Positions 6,907 to 13,555 of a stretch of 17,645 nucleotides of DNA are shown here, one piece after another. Position 1 is the stretch's first letter; every line of letters begins with the position of its first letter. The stretch is taken from contig JAUNRD010000009.1 of assembly GCA_030535815.1 (NCBI GenBank), positions 1-17,645 of the forward strand, given 5' to 3'. Both the position numbers and the translations under genes were made by a program. The DNA is from Clostridia bacterium (GTDB lineage: Bacteria > Bacillota > Clostridia > CAKSNL01 > HGM11501). The notes beneath the pieces are model-generated. The model was not told the DNA's origin, searched no databases, and saw nothing but the letters and a program-made list of their open reading frames with translations.

Positions 6907-7932
6907 ATGGCAGGTTATTCCTTGGCAGGAGCTCAGGTTGTGTGCCTTCCCTGCGAATTTGTTGATTACTGCATGAAGGATGCAAATCCAACCTACATTG
7001 CAGTATACATATACGGCTTCAGACAGTGCTTTTCCAATAATCCAAAGGGCAAGGTGGCAGATGTTGCCAAAGCCCTCGGAATTTTAGAGAGCGATGTTGT
7101 CCGTGCGTGGCAGTACTGGGAGGAAAAGGGTGTTGTTTCCCTTTCCTATAATTCGGAATCGGATATGACGGACTTTTCCGTTACATTTTCTGATTTATCT
7201 TCCTTTGCAGGCAAAGAAGACAATTCCGATACAGAAGAAAAAAAGGCTGTCAAGCCTTCCTATAAATTAAGCGACGTTACTTCCGCAAAGGATAAGAATA
7301 AGTTTTTATCCGAAATGTATACCCATGCGGAAATGCTTATGGCAAAGCCCCTTACACAAAACGACATTTTAACCCTTTACAGCTTGTATGACTGGCTTTC
7401 CTTGCCTGTTGAAGTAATTCTTATGATAATCGAGCATGCGGTATCCCTCGGCAAAAAATCCATGCGGTACATAGAAACCGTTGCTCTTTCCTGGAGCGAA
7501 AACGGCATCACCACCGCCGATGCGGCAACTGAATATCTGGCGTCCTATGAAAAAGCGGGAAAAATGAAGCGCCGCTTTAAGAAGCTTCTCGGCATCTCCG
7601 GTCGTGACCTTACGGAAACCGAAGCAGGCTTGCTTGCATCCTGGAGCGAAACATTGGGCTTTTCTGATGAAATGATTCGCCTTGCCTATGAAAAAACCGT
7701 TATGCAGACGGGGAAGGCTTCCTTTAATTATATGAATGCCATTCTTAAAGACTGGGCCGAAAAAGGAATTAAAACCCCCGGGGATACGGAAAAAGAAACA
7801 AAGCAAAAAAAAGAGCTTAACACCCGTATGCCGAAAACCAAATTTTCCGGCTATACCCAGGAAGGAAGCTATTCCGATGATGAGCTTGAAGCGCTTATTA
7901 AAAAAAGCAGCGTCAAGGTGAAGGGGGAATAA
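6907..7932 (+). CDS. DnaD-domain replication initiation protein
   Basis: 341 aa. DnaD-type proteins help open DNA and load the helicase at the replication origin in Firmicutes. The N-terminal 90 residues look like the winged-helix domain (YIAVYIYGFRQ, then VADVAKALGILESDVVRAWQYWEEKGVV). Two DnaB_2/DnaD-like helical domains follow, at about 132-212 and 221-292, each with the conserved pattern of Tyr, aliphatic, Trp and GI(T/K)T near its end (YIETVALSWSENGITT and YMNAILKDWAEKGIKT). The tail is charged and probably disordered. The stop codon is one base from the start of the DnaC-like gene, so they are cotranscribed and likely act together. Confidence 0.9.
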   Translation: MAGYSLAGAQVVCLPCEFVDYCMKDANPTYIAVYIYGFRQCFSNNPKGKVADVAKALGILESDVVRAWQYWEEKGVVSLSYNSESDMTDFSVTFSDLSSFAGKEDNSDTEEKKAVKPSYKLSDVTSAKDKNKFLSEMYTHAEMLMAKPLTQNDILTLYSLYDWLSLPVEVILMIIEHAVSLGKKSMRYIETVALSWSENGITTADAATEYLASYEKAGKMKRRFKKLLGISGRDLTETEAGLLASWSETLGFSDEMIRLAYEKTVMQTGKASFNYMNAILKDWAEKGIKTPGDTEKETKQKKELNTRMPKTKFSGYTQEGSYSDDELEALIKKSSVKVKGE

Positions 7933-7933
7933 T

Positions 7934-8914
7934 ATGGCTTACGATAAAAACATAGCATCAACCGTTGCCGAAGCTTTTTCCAAAAAGAAGCAGGCAAGGG
8001 AGGAGCTTATTGAAAAAAGAAGACTTGAGGCATACAGAGCTATCCCCACGCTTAAGGCGCTGGAGGATGAAATCGCTTCCGTCAGCTTTAAGACCTTTCT
8101 TAAAGTAGCAGACGGATATGATGCAGAAAAAGCCGCCACCGCCATAAAGGAAGAGGTTACGGCTTTAACAAAAAAGCGGGACAAGCTTATGAAAGAAGCA
8201 GGCTTTTCTCCCGACTATTTAAATCCTTCCTATGACTGTCCCTTATGCAAAGACGAAGGCTTTCTGGATAACTCATACTGCAACTGCTTTCGTAAAGAGC
8301 TTATAAAGCTTACCTTCGCAGAATCAAACCTTGCATCACTATCGGATAACTCCTTTGACGACTTTTCCCTTTCCTGGTATTCCGATACATCGGAAAACGG
8401 AGATGCAAGTCCCCGTGAAAACATGGAACGGGTGCTTTCCGAGTGTATAAAGTTTTCCGAAAACTTTACATCAACCACCGACAATCTGCTCCTTACAGGT
8501 CCGTCGGGACTTGGAAAAACCTTTTTGTCTTCGTGTATAGCATCAAAGCTTATCAACGACGGCGTAAACGTAATTTATCAGAGCTCCAGCGTGGTTTTTT
8601 CCCTGCTTGACAGAGTGAAATTCGGTAAAAATGCGTCCGATTCAGATACATACACCGCCGAAAGACTCCTGGATGCGGATTTACTTATCTTAGATGACCT
8701 TGGCACGGAATTTATAACAGAGTTTTCCGTTTCCGAGCTTTTCAGAATTATCAATACCCGTATTTTAACCGGTAAAAAGACAGTGATAAACACAAATTTA
8801 TCCCTTTCAGATTTAAAGAAAATTTATTCCGAGCGTATTTTATCAAGAATAATCGGAAATTTTGTAATTCTCAAGTTTTACGGAAAAGACATCCGTTTTT
8901 TGAAAAGACAGTAA
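7934..8914 (+). CDS. DnaC/DnaI-type AAA+ helicase loader
   Basis: 326 aa. Expected to bind and load the replicative helicase onto single-stranded DNA. Order of parts: a charged, coiled-coil-like N-terminal region (10-90); a four-cysteine zinc-type motif CPLC (102-105) and YCNC (115-118); then the AAA+ ATPase with Walker A GPSGLGKT (189-196), Walker B LLILDDLG (250-257), and an arginine-finger region SERILSRIIGNF (299-310). This layout matches Firmicute DnaI-like loaders. It follows the DnaD-like gene by one base, with AAGGGGG just upstream of ATG 7934. No terminator is seen before rhaB, 35 bp downstream. Confidence 0.93.
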   Translation: MAYDKNIASTVAEAFSKKKQAREELIEKRRLEAYRAIPTLKALEDEIASVSFKTFLKVADGYDAEKAATAIKEEVTALTKKRDKLMKEAGFSPDYLNPSYDCPLCKDEGFLDNSYCNCFRKELIKLTFAESNLASLSDNSFDDFSLSWYSDTSENGDASPRENMERVLSECIKFSENFTSTTDNLLLTGPSGLGKTFLSSCIASKLINDGVNVIYQSSSVVFSLLDRVKFGKNASDSDTYTAERLLDADLLILDDLGTEFITEFSVSELFRIINTRILTGKKTVINTNLSLSDLKKIYSERILSRIIGNFVILKFYGKDIRFLKRQ

Positions 8915-8949
8915 AATAAAAAATGTAATTAATAAGAGGAGGTAATATT

Positions 8950-10428
8950 ATGGCACTCAAAACTTTGGCATACGACTTTGGCGCAAGCTCAGGTCGTGCA
9001 ATCTTAGCCGAATATGACGGCAAAAAGGTATCCTTAACAGAAACCCACCGTTTTTCAAACGACCTGGTTGGTATCGGAAACAACCTTTACTGGGATATCT
9101 TAAGACTGTTCTTTGAAATAAAGACAGGTATCAACAAAACAGCAACAGAGGGACACAAGGACATCGCTTCCATCGGTATCGATACCTGGGGCGTTGACTA
9201 TGGTCTTCTTGATAAAGAGGGAAGACTTCTTGCAAACCCCTTTAACTATCGTGATCCCAGAACATTCCCTTATTTTGACAACATCGAAAAGTATGCAAGC
9301 AAGGACGAAATTTATAACCAGACCGGTATTCAGTTTGTAAACTTCAACACAATTTATCAGCTTCTTGCAGATAAATATTCCGGCTCTCCCGCACTTGAAA
9401 ACGCTGAGACAATGCTTATGATTCCCGACCTTTTCAATTACTTCTTGACAGGTGAAAAGGTAACAGAATACACAATTGCATCAACGAGCCAGCTTTACAA
9501 CTCCAAAACCGACGACTGGGCTTGGCCTTTAATTGAAAAATTAGGTCTTCCCAAGAAGATATTCACAAATGTAATCCATCCCGGTCAGATGATGGGTAAG
9601 GTTCTTCCGAATGTTGCAGAAGAGCTTGGTATTCCCTCCGTTCCCGTTGCTGCAGTTGCTTCTCACGATACAGCATCCGCGGTTGCGGCAGTTCCTGCTG
9701 AATAGGGCGAAAGCTATGCATACATCAGCTGCGGAACCTGGTCACTCTTAGGTGCAGAAACAGATGCTCCCATAATAAACGAGCTTTCTGCAAAGCACAA
9801 CTTCACAAACGAAGGCGGAATCAACAAGACAATCCGCTTCCTTAAGAACATTATGGGCCTCTGGATTATCCAGGAAAGCCGCCGTCAGTGGAAGAGAGAA
9901 GGTCTTCAGTTATCCTTCGACGATATGGAAACCGCTGCATGGAATGCTCCTGCATTCAAGAGCTTTATCGACCCCGATGCTCAAGAATTTGCAACACCCG
10001 GAAATATGCCCCGTCGTATTGCTGAGTTCTGCAAGAAAACAGGACAGAGCGCTCCCGAAGGCGTTGGTGAAATCACACGCTGCATAGCACAGAGCCTTGC
10101 AATGAAGTATCGCTATTCTATCGAGTGCTTAGAGGAAATCTTAGGTCGTAAGATTGACACCGTTCACTTAGTGGGCGGCGGTATCAAGGATAAGATGATG
10201 TGCCAGTTTACCGCAAACGCAACAGGAAGGCACGTTGTTGCAGGTCCCGTTGAGGCAACAAGCATGGGTAATATCGCATCTCAGCTTATTGCCCTGGGCG
10301 AAATAAAGACTCTTGACGAAGCACGCCAGATAGTAAAGGCATCCTTTGAGCCTGCTTATTATGAGCCTCAGGATTTCGCTTCCTGGGATGCGGCATACGA
10401 AAACTTCTTAAAGATTTTAGGAAAATAA
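8950..10428 (+). pseudogene. rhaB: Rhamnulokinase (RhaB) frame interrupted by one in-frame TAG
   Basis: Rhamnulokinase phosphorylates L-rhamnulose to L-rhamnulose 1-phosphate in rhamnose breakdown. Read through, the frame gives 492 residues, the usual RhaB length. It has FGGY-kinase motifs: YDFGASSGR (8-16), GIDTWGVDYG (76-85), catalytic Asp240 in SHDTASAV, GTWSLLG after the stop, and GGGIKDKMMCQF near the C-terminus. Codon 252 is TAG (9703-9705), in the loop between VPAE and GESYAYISCGTWS. If translation stops there, the product is 251 aa (8950-9705) and lacks the ATP-binding domain. The rest is intact with no other lesion, which suggests a very recent mutation, a sequence error, or readthrough. 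AGAGGAGG lies 7 nt before the ATG. rhaA, rhaD and a rhamnose transporter are not in the window. Confidence 0.9.
9853..10428 (+). CDS. C-terminal rhamnulokinase fragment (same frame, after the TAG)
   Basis: Longest ATG-started piece downstream of the nonsense codon, 191 aa, covering most of the RhaB ATP-binding domain. It is in the same frame as the 5' part. No Shine-Dalgarno sequence precedes ATG 9853, so separate translation is unlikely. It is listed so that the fragment is not mistaken for a different gene. Confidence 0.5.
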   Translation: MGLWIIQESRRQWKREGLQLSFDDMETAAWNAPAFKSFIDPDAQEFATPGNMPRRIAEFCKKTGQSAPEGVGEITRCIAQSLAMKYRYSIECLEEILGRKIDTVHLVGGGIKDKMMCQFTANATGRHVVAGPVEATSMGNIASQLIALGEIKTLDEARQIVKASFEPAYYEPQDFASWDAAYENFLKILGK

Positions 10429-10430
10429 GA

Positions 10431-10466
10431 AAAATGCTGAAGGGCTTTACCCTTCAGCATTTTTTA
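10431..10466. terminator. Two-way terminator between rhaB and the lipoprotein gene
   Basis: 14-bp perfect stem AAAATGCTGAAGGG/CCCTTCAGCATTTT with a 5-nt loop, starting 2 nt past the rhaB stop codon. U runs occur on both strands. The stop codon of the leftward lipoprotein gene (10466-10464) touches it. Confidence 0.9.
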
Positions 10467-10838
10467 ATAATGTGTTCTTCCTAAGCTTTCCAAATCAAAT
10501 TTTTTTATGCTTTCACGTGTTTTGGAATCATATCCAACCTCTGCATTAAATTTGTACTTATCGTAAAAGTCTCCGTTTTCTCCTTCCCATATTGCTTCGC
10601 CTGTGACATAGTATGTATTATCTTCTTTTCTTTCTATGGAAATTTTTATCTCAGGAGGCCACTTCTTATCACCATAAGAGTACTTATTTCGTAGTTCGCT
10701 CATTACTCTGCTTTTTACACCGCTGGTCACAAAAAACTCTGCTTTTTCGGCGTCCTCTTTTGAATCTGCGCAGGCACACAATGATAAACACAGACAAACA
10801 CTCATTAATAACATCAATATCCTTTTCATCCGTTTCAC
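10464..10838 (-). CDS. Small secreted lipoprotein, unknown function
   Basis: 124 aa, not recognised. The N-terminus MKRMKRILMLLMSVCLCLS followed by lipobox LCAC is a lipoprotein signal, with the acylated Cys at about residue 23. The mature part of about 100 residues is polar with beta-type alternation (IKISIERKEDNTYYVTGEAIW, then YKFNAEVGYDS), suggesting a small beta-rich outside domain. AAAGGA lies 10 nt before ATG 10838; ATG 10829 is a possible alternative. It is the last member of a leftward set with another small lipoprotein and a DUF4190-like protein, though the 84-bp gap upstream leaves room for its own promoter. Confidence 0.75.
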   Translation of the reverse strand: MKRMKRILMLLMSVCLCLSLCACADSKEDAEKAEFFVTSGVKSRVMSELRNKYSYGDKKWPPEIKISIERKEDNTYYVTGEAIWEGENGDFYDKYKFNAEVGYDSKTRESIKKFDLESLGRTHY

Positions 10839-10922
10839 GTCCTTTATAAAACAACCAATGCTTAAATAATTATCGAATTGCCGAAGTTATTACACTTATT
10901 ACAACTTCAAAAAACAAAAGCA

Positions 10923-11300
10923 TTAGTTCAAAAAATCAGATGGAAGTTTCGAATCAATAATTCTATATTCTACTTTTCCGCTGTTATTAAGATATACTAC
11001 CAGATAAATATCCTGTTTATTTAATTTTTTCTTAAAGAGAGGTACTATAGAATTGCGTATTTCATCAGCAACACCTTCAGAAAATCCACCTTCAATATTC
11101 AATGTAGCAATATATAAAATTTTTCCGTCTTTTTTTGTAATTTCTTTGCTGAAATTCAAATCAAACTCATTTGCAAAATCTCTAAAATATTCATCCGTTT
11201 CTGCACAAGCTACATTTTGTTCATCTGTAAGCATAACCCCGCATCCTACTGATAAAAAGCAAATTACAGCAACTATCGAGATGCATAGTATTTTCTTCAT
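10923..11300 (-). CDS. Small secreted lipoprotein, unknown function
   Basis: 125 aa, not recognised. Signal MKKILCISIVAVICFLSVGC with lipobox LSVGC places the lipidated Cys at residue 20. The mature part has two strand-like stretches (GKILYIATLNIEGG and KQDIYLVVYLNNSGKVEYRIID) on either side of a helix. ATG 11300 is favoured, 8 nt from AGGAGG; ATG 11303 (5 nt) is also possible, while the longer frame from GTG 11309 overlaps the Shine-Dalgarno sequence. It starts about 30 bp after the DUF4190-like gene and is probably in its operon. Confidence 0.75.
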   Translation of the reverse strand: MKKILCISIVAVICFLSVGCGVMLTDEQNVACAETDEYFRDFANEFDLNFSKEITKKDGKILYIATLNIEGGFSEGVADEIRNSIVPLFKKKLNKQDIYLVVYLNNSGKVEYRIIDSKLPSDFLN

Positions 11301-11332
11301 CATTTCCACCTCCTCTCAAAAATAAACTCATC

Positions 11333-11581
11333 TTAAAATAATTGTCCGGTCGCGCCCATATATGCACCGATTGCAGAATTCGCTACACATATTACAAGAC
11401 CGATAATTGACAGTATCAATCCGGCAGTTCCAAGAGACTTTTTCTCGCTCTTTATCCCATAAAATCCCATCACCAAACCTACAATAGATACAGGGAATCC
11501 AAATAGCGGAATCAGCCATACAATCAAGCTTATTATACCTAAAACTAAAGATGCAATCGCTTTTCCGTTGTGCTTCTCCAT
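11333..11581 (-). CDS. DUF4190-like small membrane protein
   Basis: 82 aa with two hydrophobic blocks: residues 9-42 (SLVLGIISLIVWLIPLFGF and on) and 52-78 (TAGLILSIIGLVIC and on). The opening NGKAIASLVLGIISLI and the GxYGIKSEKK turn followed by LGTAGLILSIIGL are typical of DUF4190 and related small membrane domains. Its function is unknown. GGGAGG lies 7 nt before the ATG. It is the first gene behind a strong promoter with a tandem operator-like repeat, facing a broken XRE regulator. Confidence 0.78.
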   Translation of the reverse strand: MEKHNGKAIASLVLGIISLIVWLIPLFGFPVSIVGLVMGFYGIKSEKKSLGTAGLILSIIGLVICVANSAIGAYMGATGQLF

Positions 11582-11599
11582 TTTCTCACCTCCCTCAAA

Positions 11600-11613
11600 G
11601 GCTATTTATAGCC
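11600..11613. promoter_or_regulatory. Inverted repeat next to the tandem operator
   Basis: GGCTAT-TT-ATAGCC, a perfect 6-bp dyad overlapping operator copy 1 and lying between the -10 box and the Shine-Dalgarno sequence of the DUF4190-like gene. It gives a third ATAGCC half site in the region, or a short hairpin in the mRNA leader. Confidence 0.5.
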
Positions 11614-11642
11614 TACATTGTATCATATATAGCCTACTTTGT
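11607..11642. repeat. Tandem operator-like repeat, 15 bp, 21-bp period
   Basis: TATAGCCTACATTGT (11607-11621) and TATAGCCTACTTTGT (11628-11642) differ at one base and are 21 bp apart, that is, two helical turns on the same DNA face. Copy 1 covers the -10 box and copy 2 the spacer up to the -35 box of the leftward promoter. The position fits a repressor site, with the divergent XRE protein as the natural candidate. Confidence 0.75.
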
Positions 11643-11645
11643 CAA
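11617..11645 (-). promoter_or_regulatory. Promoter of the DUF4190-like/lipoprotein operon
   Basis: Minus strand: -35 TTGACA (11645-11640), 17-bp spacer, -10 TACAAT (11622-11617). Almost the whole promoter is covered by the tandem repeat. Confidence 0.85.
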
Positions 11646-11692
11646 TACTAAAAGACTATAATAGTTTTATAACAGTATACGAGGTAGAATAT

Positions 11693-11916
11693 ATGGATAC
11701 TTATACAACGGTTAAAAACAGAATTTTATATTTATGCGAAGAAAACTGGCAACAGATTCAGGTGTTGCACCCTCTACGATAAAAAACATTTTATATGGTA
11801 AAAGTCAAAATCCCGGAATTGTTACATTGAAAATGCTTTGTGACGGCTTAGGAATAAGCTTGATAGAGTTTTTCTGTACAGACGAATTTGGAAATCTTGA
11901 ACAGGAGCTGAAATAA
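11693..11916 (+). pseudogene. XRE-type regulator broken by a small out-of-frame deletion
   Basis: The natural start is ATG 11693, 8 nt after GAGG. This frame reads MDTYTTVKNRILYLCEEN and then goes astray, stopping at TAA 11780. The frame from 11734 reads KLATDSGVAPSTIKNILYGK and on to the TAA at 11916. Together these match the common clostridial XRE protein of about 73 aa, whose N-terminus runs LCEE, about six residues, then KLA. The two frames meet at 11743, so 3n+1 bases (about 16-19) seem to be missing. The lost piece is the link between helix 1 and the recognition helices. ATG 11734 has no Shine-Dalgarno sequence, so the 60-aa product is probably not made. A possible -10 (TATAAT, 11657-11662) lies upstream. 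The RAYT gene starts 5 bp later. Confidence 0.75.
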
Positions 11917-11921
11917 ATCAT

Positions 11922-12431
11922 ATGGAGTTATTGCCAAAGCGGAAAGCAACAAGGCTGAAGAATTATGATTATTCGGCTCACGGAGCATATTTTATCACCA
12001 TTTGTGTAAAAGACAAGAAATGTATACTCGGCAAAATCGTAGGGGACGGCGATTTCGACGTCCCGCAAATGATATTGTCAGAATACGGAGTAATTCTTGA
12101 TAAATACATCCATTTAATGAACGATAAATACTCCCATATAAAAACAGATAAATATGTCATAATGCCGAATCATATTCATTTGATATTAAGTGTTACAGCT
12201 TACAAAAACGGTGCGTCGGAAACCGCCGCACCCTACAATAATGAAATATCAAAATTCATATCCTTGTTAAAAAGATATTGTAACAGAGAATATAGCAAAA
12301 ACATTTTCCAGCGCTCTTTTAACGACCATATAATACGAGGCGAAAAAGATTATGCCAAAATATCAGAATACATTGACACAAACATTATCCGCTGGCAAAA
12401 AGATTGCTTTTACTATGAAGAGGGACAGTAA
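11922..12431 (+). CDS. REP-associated tyrosine transposase (RAYT, Y1_Tnp/TnpA_REP family)
   Basis: 169 aa. RAYTs are single-copy HUH-type DNA nicking enzymes, related to IS200/IS605 transposases, that act on REP hairpins. The opening LPKRKATRLKNYDYSAHGAYFITICVK and the metal-binding HIH in MPNHIHLI (84-86) are clear. RSFNDHIIRGEKDYAKISEYI holds the catalytic tyrosine candidates Tyr144 and Tyr150; NIIRW follows. Length is normal and the frame intact. Two inverted REP-like hairpins lie inside the gene and encode residues 40-48 and 97-105, both in variable loops. The Shine-Dalgarno is poor (AGGAG, 14 nt upstream), and the gene sits just behind the broken XRE gene. No flanking terminal repeats or target duplications were seen. 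Confidence 0.92.
   Translation: MELLPKRKATRLKNYDYSAHGAYFITICVKDKKCILGKIVGDGDFDVPQMILSEYGVILDKYIHLMNDKYSHIKTDKYVIMPNHIHLILSVTAYKNGASETAAPYNNEISKFISLLKRYCNREYSKNIFQRSFNDHIIRGEKDYAKISEYIDTNIIRWQKDCFYYEEGQ
12039..12064 (+). repeat. REP-like GTAG hairpin 1, inside the RAYT gene
   Basis: GTAG (12039-12042), then stem GGGACG/CGTCCC (12043-12048 and 12059-12064), a G-A mismatch (12049/12058), inner CG/CG and loop ATTT. This is the layout of REP elements cut by RAYTs: a GTAG foot followed by an imperfect hairpin. It encodes VGDGDFDVP. Confidence 0.7.
12210..12236 (-). repeat. REP-like GTAG hairpin 2, inverted, inside the RAYT gene
   Basis: On the minus strand: GTAG (12236-12233), stem GGTGCG/CGCACC, the same G-A mismatch (12226/12216), inner CG/CG and loop GTTTC. 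It has the same architecture as hairpin 1 in the opposite orientation, 145 nt away. Two stem pairs differ between the copies in a compensating way (G-C to T-A, A-T to G-C). Confidence 0.7.
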
Positions 12432-12454
12432 TACACCATATTACTGTCCCTCTT
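12418..12454. terminator. Two-way terminator between RAYT and the Gfo/Idh gene, containing both stop codons
   Basis: 16-bp perfect stem (12418-12433 with 12439-12454) and 5-nt loop CACCA. The stem contains GAGGGACAGTAA on each strand, so both convergent genes end in Glu-Gly-Gln-stop within it. U tails are present on the plus strand (TCTTTTATTT) and, more weakly, on the minus strand. Confidence 0.88.
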
Positions 12455-13553
12455 TTATTTCGCTTAAACTTACCTCTCTGCCAAGCTCCGCGCTTTTATA
12501 GAAGCAGTCAATCAATGCCGCAGTATTTATGGTTTCCTCGGGCTTTATCATTATTTCTTCCTTGCCCAGAAGCACCTTTACCATATGGTCTGCAAGGTAA
12601 AAATGTCCCGGGAAGGTTTCGTTTTCGTATTTTTGCTTATCCGGCATAAAAGAATTAAGCCTATCTACCGTATCGCCCCTTCCGTAAAACTTAAAGTCGG
12701 GAAGGGATAGCCCTGCTTTGTCCCCCGCTAAGGTAAAGCTTGATGCCTCCGGCAGATTTGCCGCCCATGCAACCTTGAAGTTTGCCCTTGCACCGCTTTC
12801 GAATGCCACGCTTCCGGAGGCAAAATCCTCCACGTTGAATTCTTCCTTCTTAAGCTCCCTTACCTTATCAACTCCGCCAAGTGCGCCTGATTCCTTTTCG
12901 CCGCCCTCATAGTCATCGGACAGGGCAAGGCGTGTTGCCGAAGTGCCCGAAACAGACTTTACCCCGGGATTTCCCATAAGCCAGAGGAGAGAATCTATCA
13001 TATGAACGCCGATATCTAAAAATGCCCCGCCGCCTGACTCTTCCTTGATGTGGAACTTACCCCAGAAGGGAACGCCGCGCTGTCTTATTCTTGAAAATTC
13101 ACCGTAGTAGACATCGCCCAATGCTCCCTCGTCAATAAGCCTTTTTGCCGTAAGCCTTTCGGGCAGAAAGCGCATTGACTGGCAGGCAACAAGGTGACGA
13201 TTTGCCTTTTTCGCCGCATCGTACATCTCGATTGCATCCTTATAGTTATAGGCAAGGGGCTTTTCACATATAACGTGGGCGCCCTTTGAAAGCGCCAGTA
13301 GGGCATATTCCTTATGGAATCGGTTGGGCACGCACACAGAAACCAGGTCGGGCTTTTCCTTTTCCAGCATTTCCTCTGCATCACGGTAGCAGTTTTCCAA
13401 AGAAAAACGTTCCTTCGTTTCCTTTGCCGCATCGAAATTCAAATCAGAAACTGCAGAAACGGTATAAAAATCGCTTCTGTTTAAGTAGGCGGGGATGTGT
13501 GCCTTGTTGGTAATCATCCCTGCGCTTATTATACATACCTTAATTTTTCCCAT
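12441..13553 (-). CDS. Gfo/Idh/MocA family NAD(P)-dependent dehydrogenase
   Basis: 370 aa. The family oxidises or reduces sugars, inositols and related compounds with NAD(P). Rossmann domain: VCIISAGMITNKAHIPAYL at 6-24, where the usual GxGxxG is AGMI. The EKPL motif at 97-100 supplies the catalytic Lys98. GGGAFLDIGVHMIDSLLWL (174-192) carries the Asp180 and His184 pair. It has no signal peptide, so it is cytoplasmic. It starts 2 bp after the TIM-barrel gene, with GGAAG just upstream, so the two are coupled; a TIM-barrel isomerase plus Gfo/Idh dehydrogenase is a common pair in inositol or uncommon sugar breakdown. The exact substrate cannot be read from sequence. The stop codon lies inside the shared terminator with the RAYT gene. 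Confidence 0.9.
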   Translation of the reverse strand: MGKIKVCIISAGMITNKAHIPAYLNRSDFYTVSAVSDLNFDAAKETKERFSLENCYRDAEEMLEKEKPDLVSVCVPNRFHKEYALLALSKGAHVICEKPLAYNYKDAIEMYDAAKKANRHLVACQSMRFLPERLTAKRLIDEGALGDVYYGEFSRIRQRGVPFWGKFHIKEESGGGAFLDIGVHMIDSLLWLMGNPGVKSVSGTSATRLALSDDYEGGEKESGALGGVDKVRELKKEEFNVEDFASGSVAFESGARANFKVAWAANLPEASSFTLAGDKAGLSLPDFKFYGRGDTVDRLNSFMPDKQKYENETFPGHFYLADHMVKVLLGKEEIMIKPEETINTAALIDCFYKSAELGREVSLSEIKEGQ

Positions 13554-13555
13554 TT

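Noticed and set aside
9703..9705. Pyrrolysine or other amber recoding in rhaB as a firm call
   Set aside because: No PYLIS-like hairpin or suppressor tRNA is visible in the window and RhaB needs no special residue there; kept only as one possibility.
10883..10908. GAAGTT/AACTTC dyad between the two lipoprotein genes as a terminator
   Set aside because: Only 6 bp around a 14-nt loop and no U run.
11734..11916. A 60-aa XRE protein starting at ATG 11734
   Set aside because: It lacks helix 1 of the domain and any Shine-Dalgarno sequence, while the expected start lies upstream in another frame; treated as a pseudogene.
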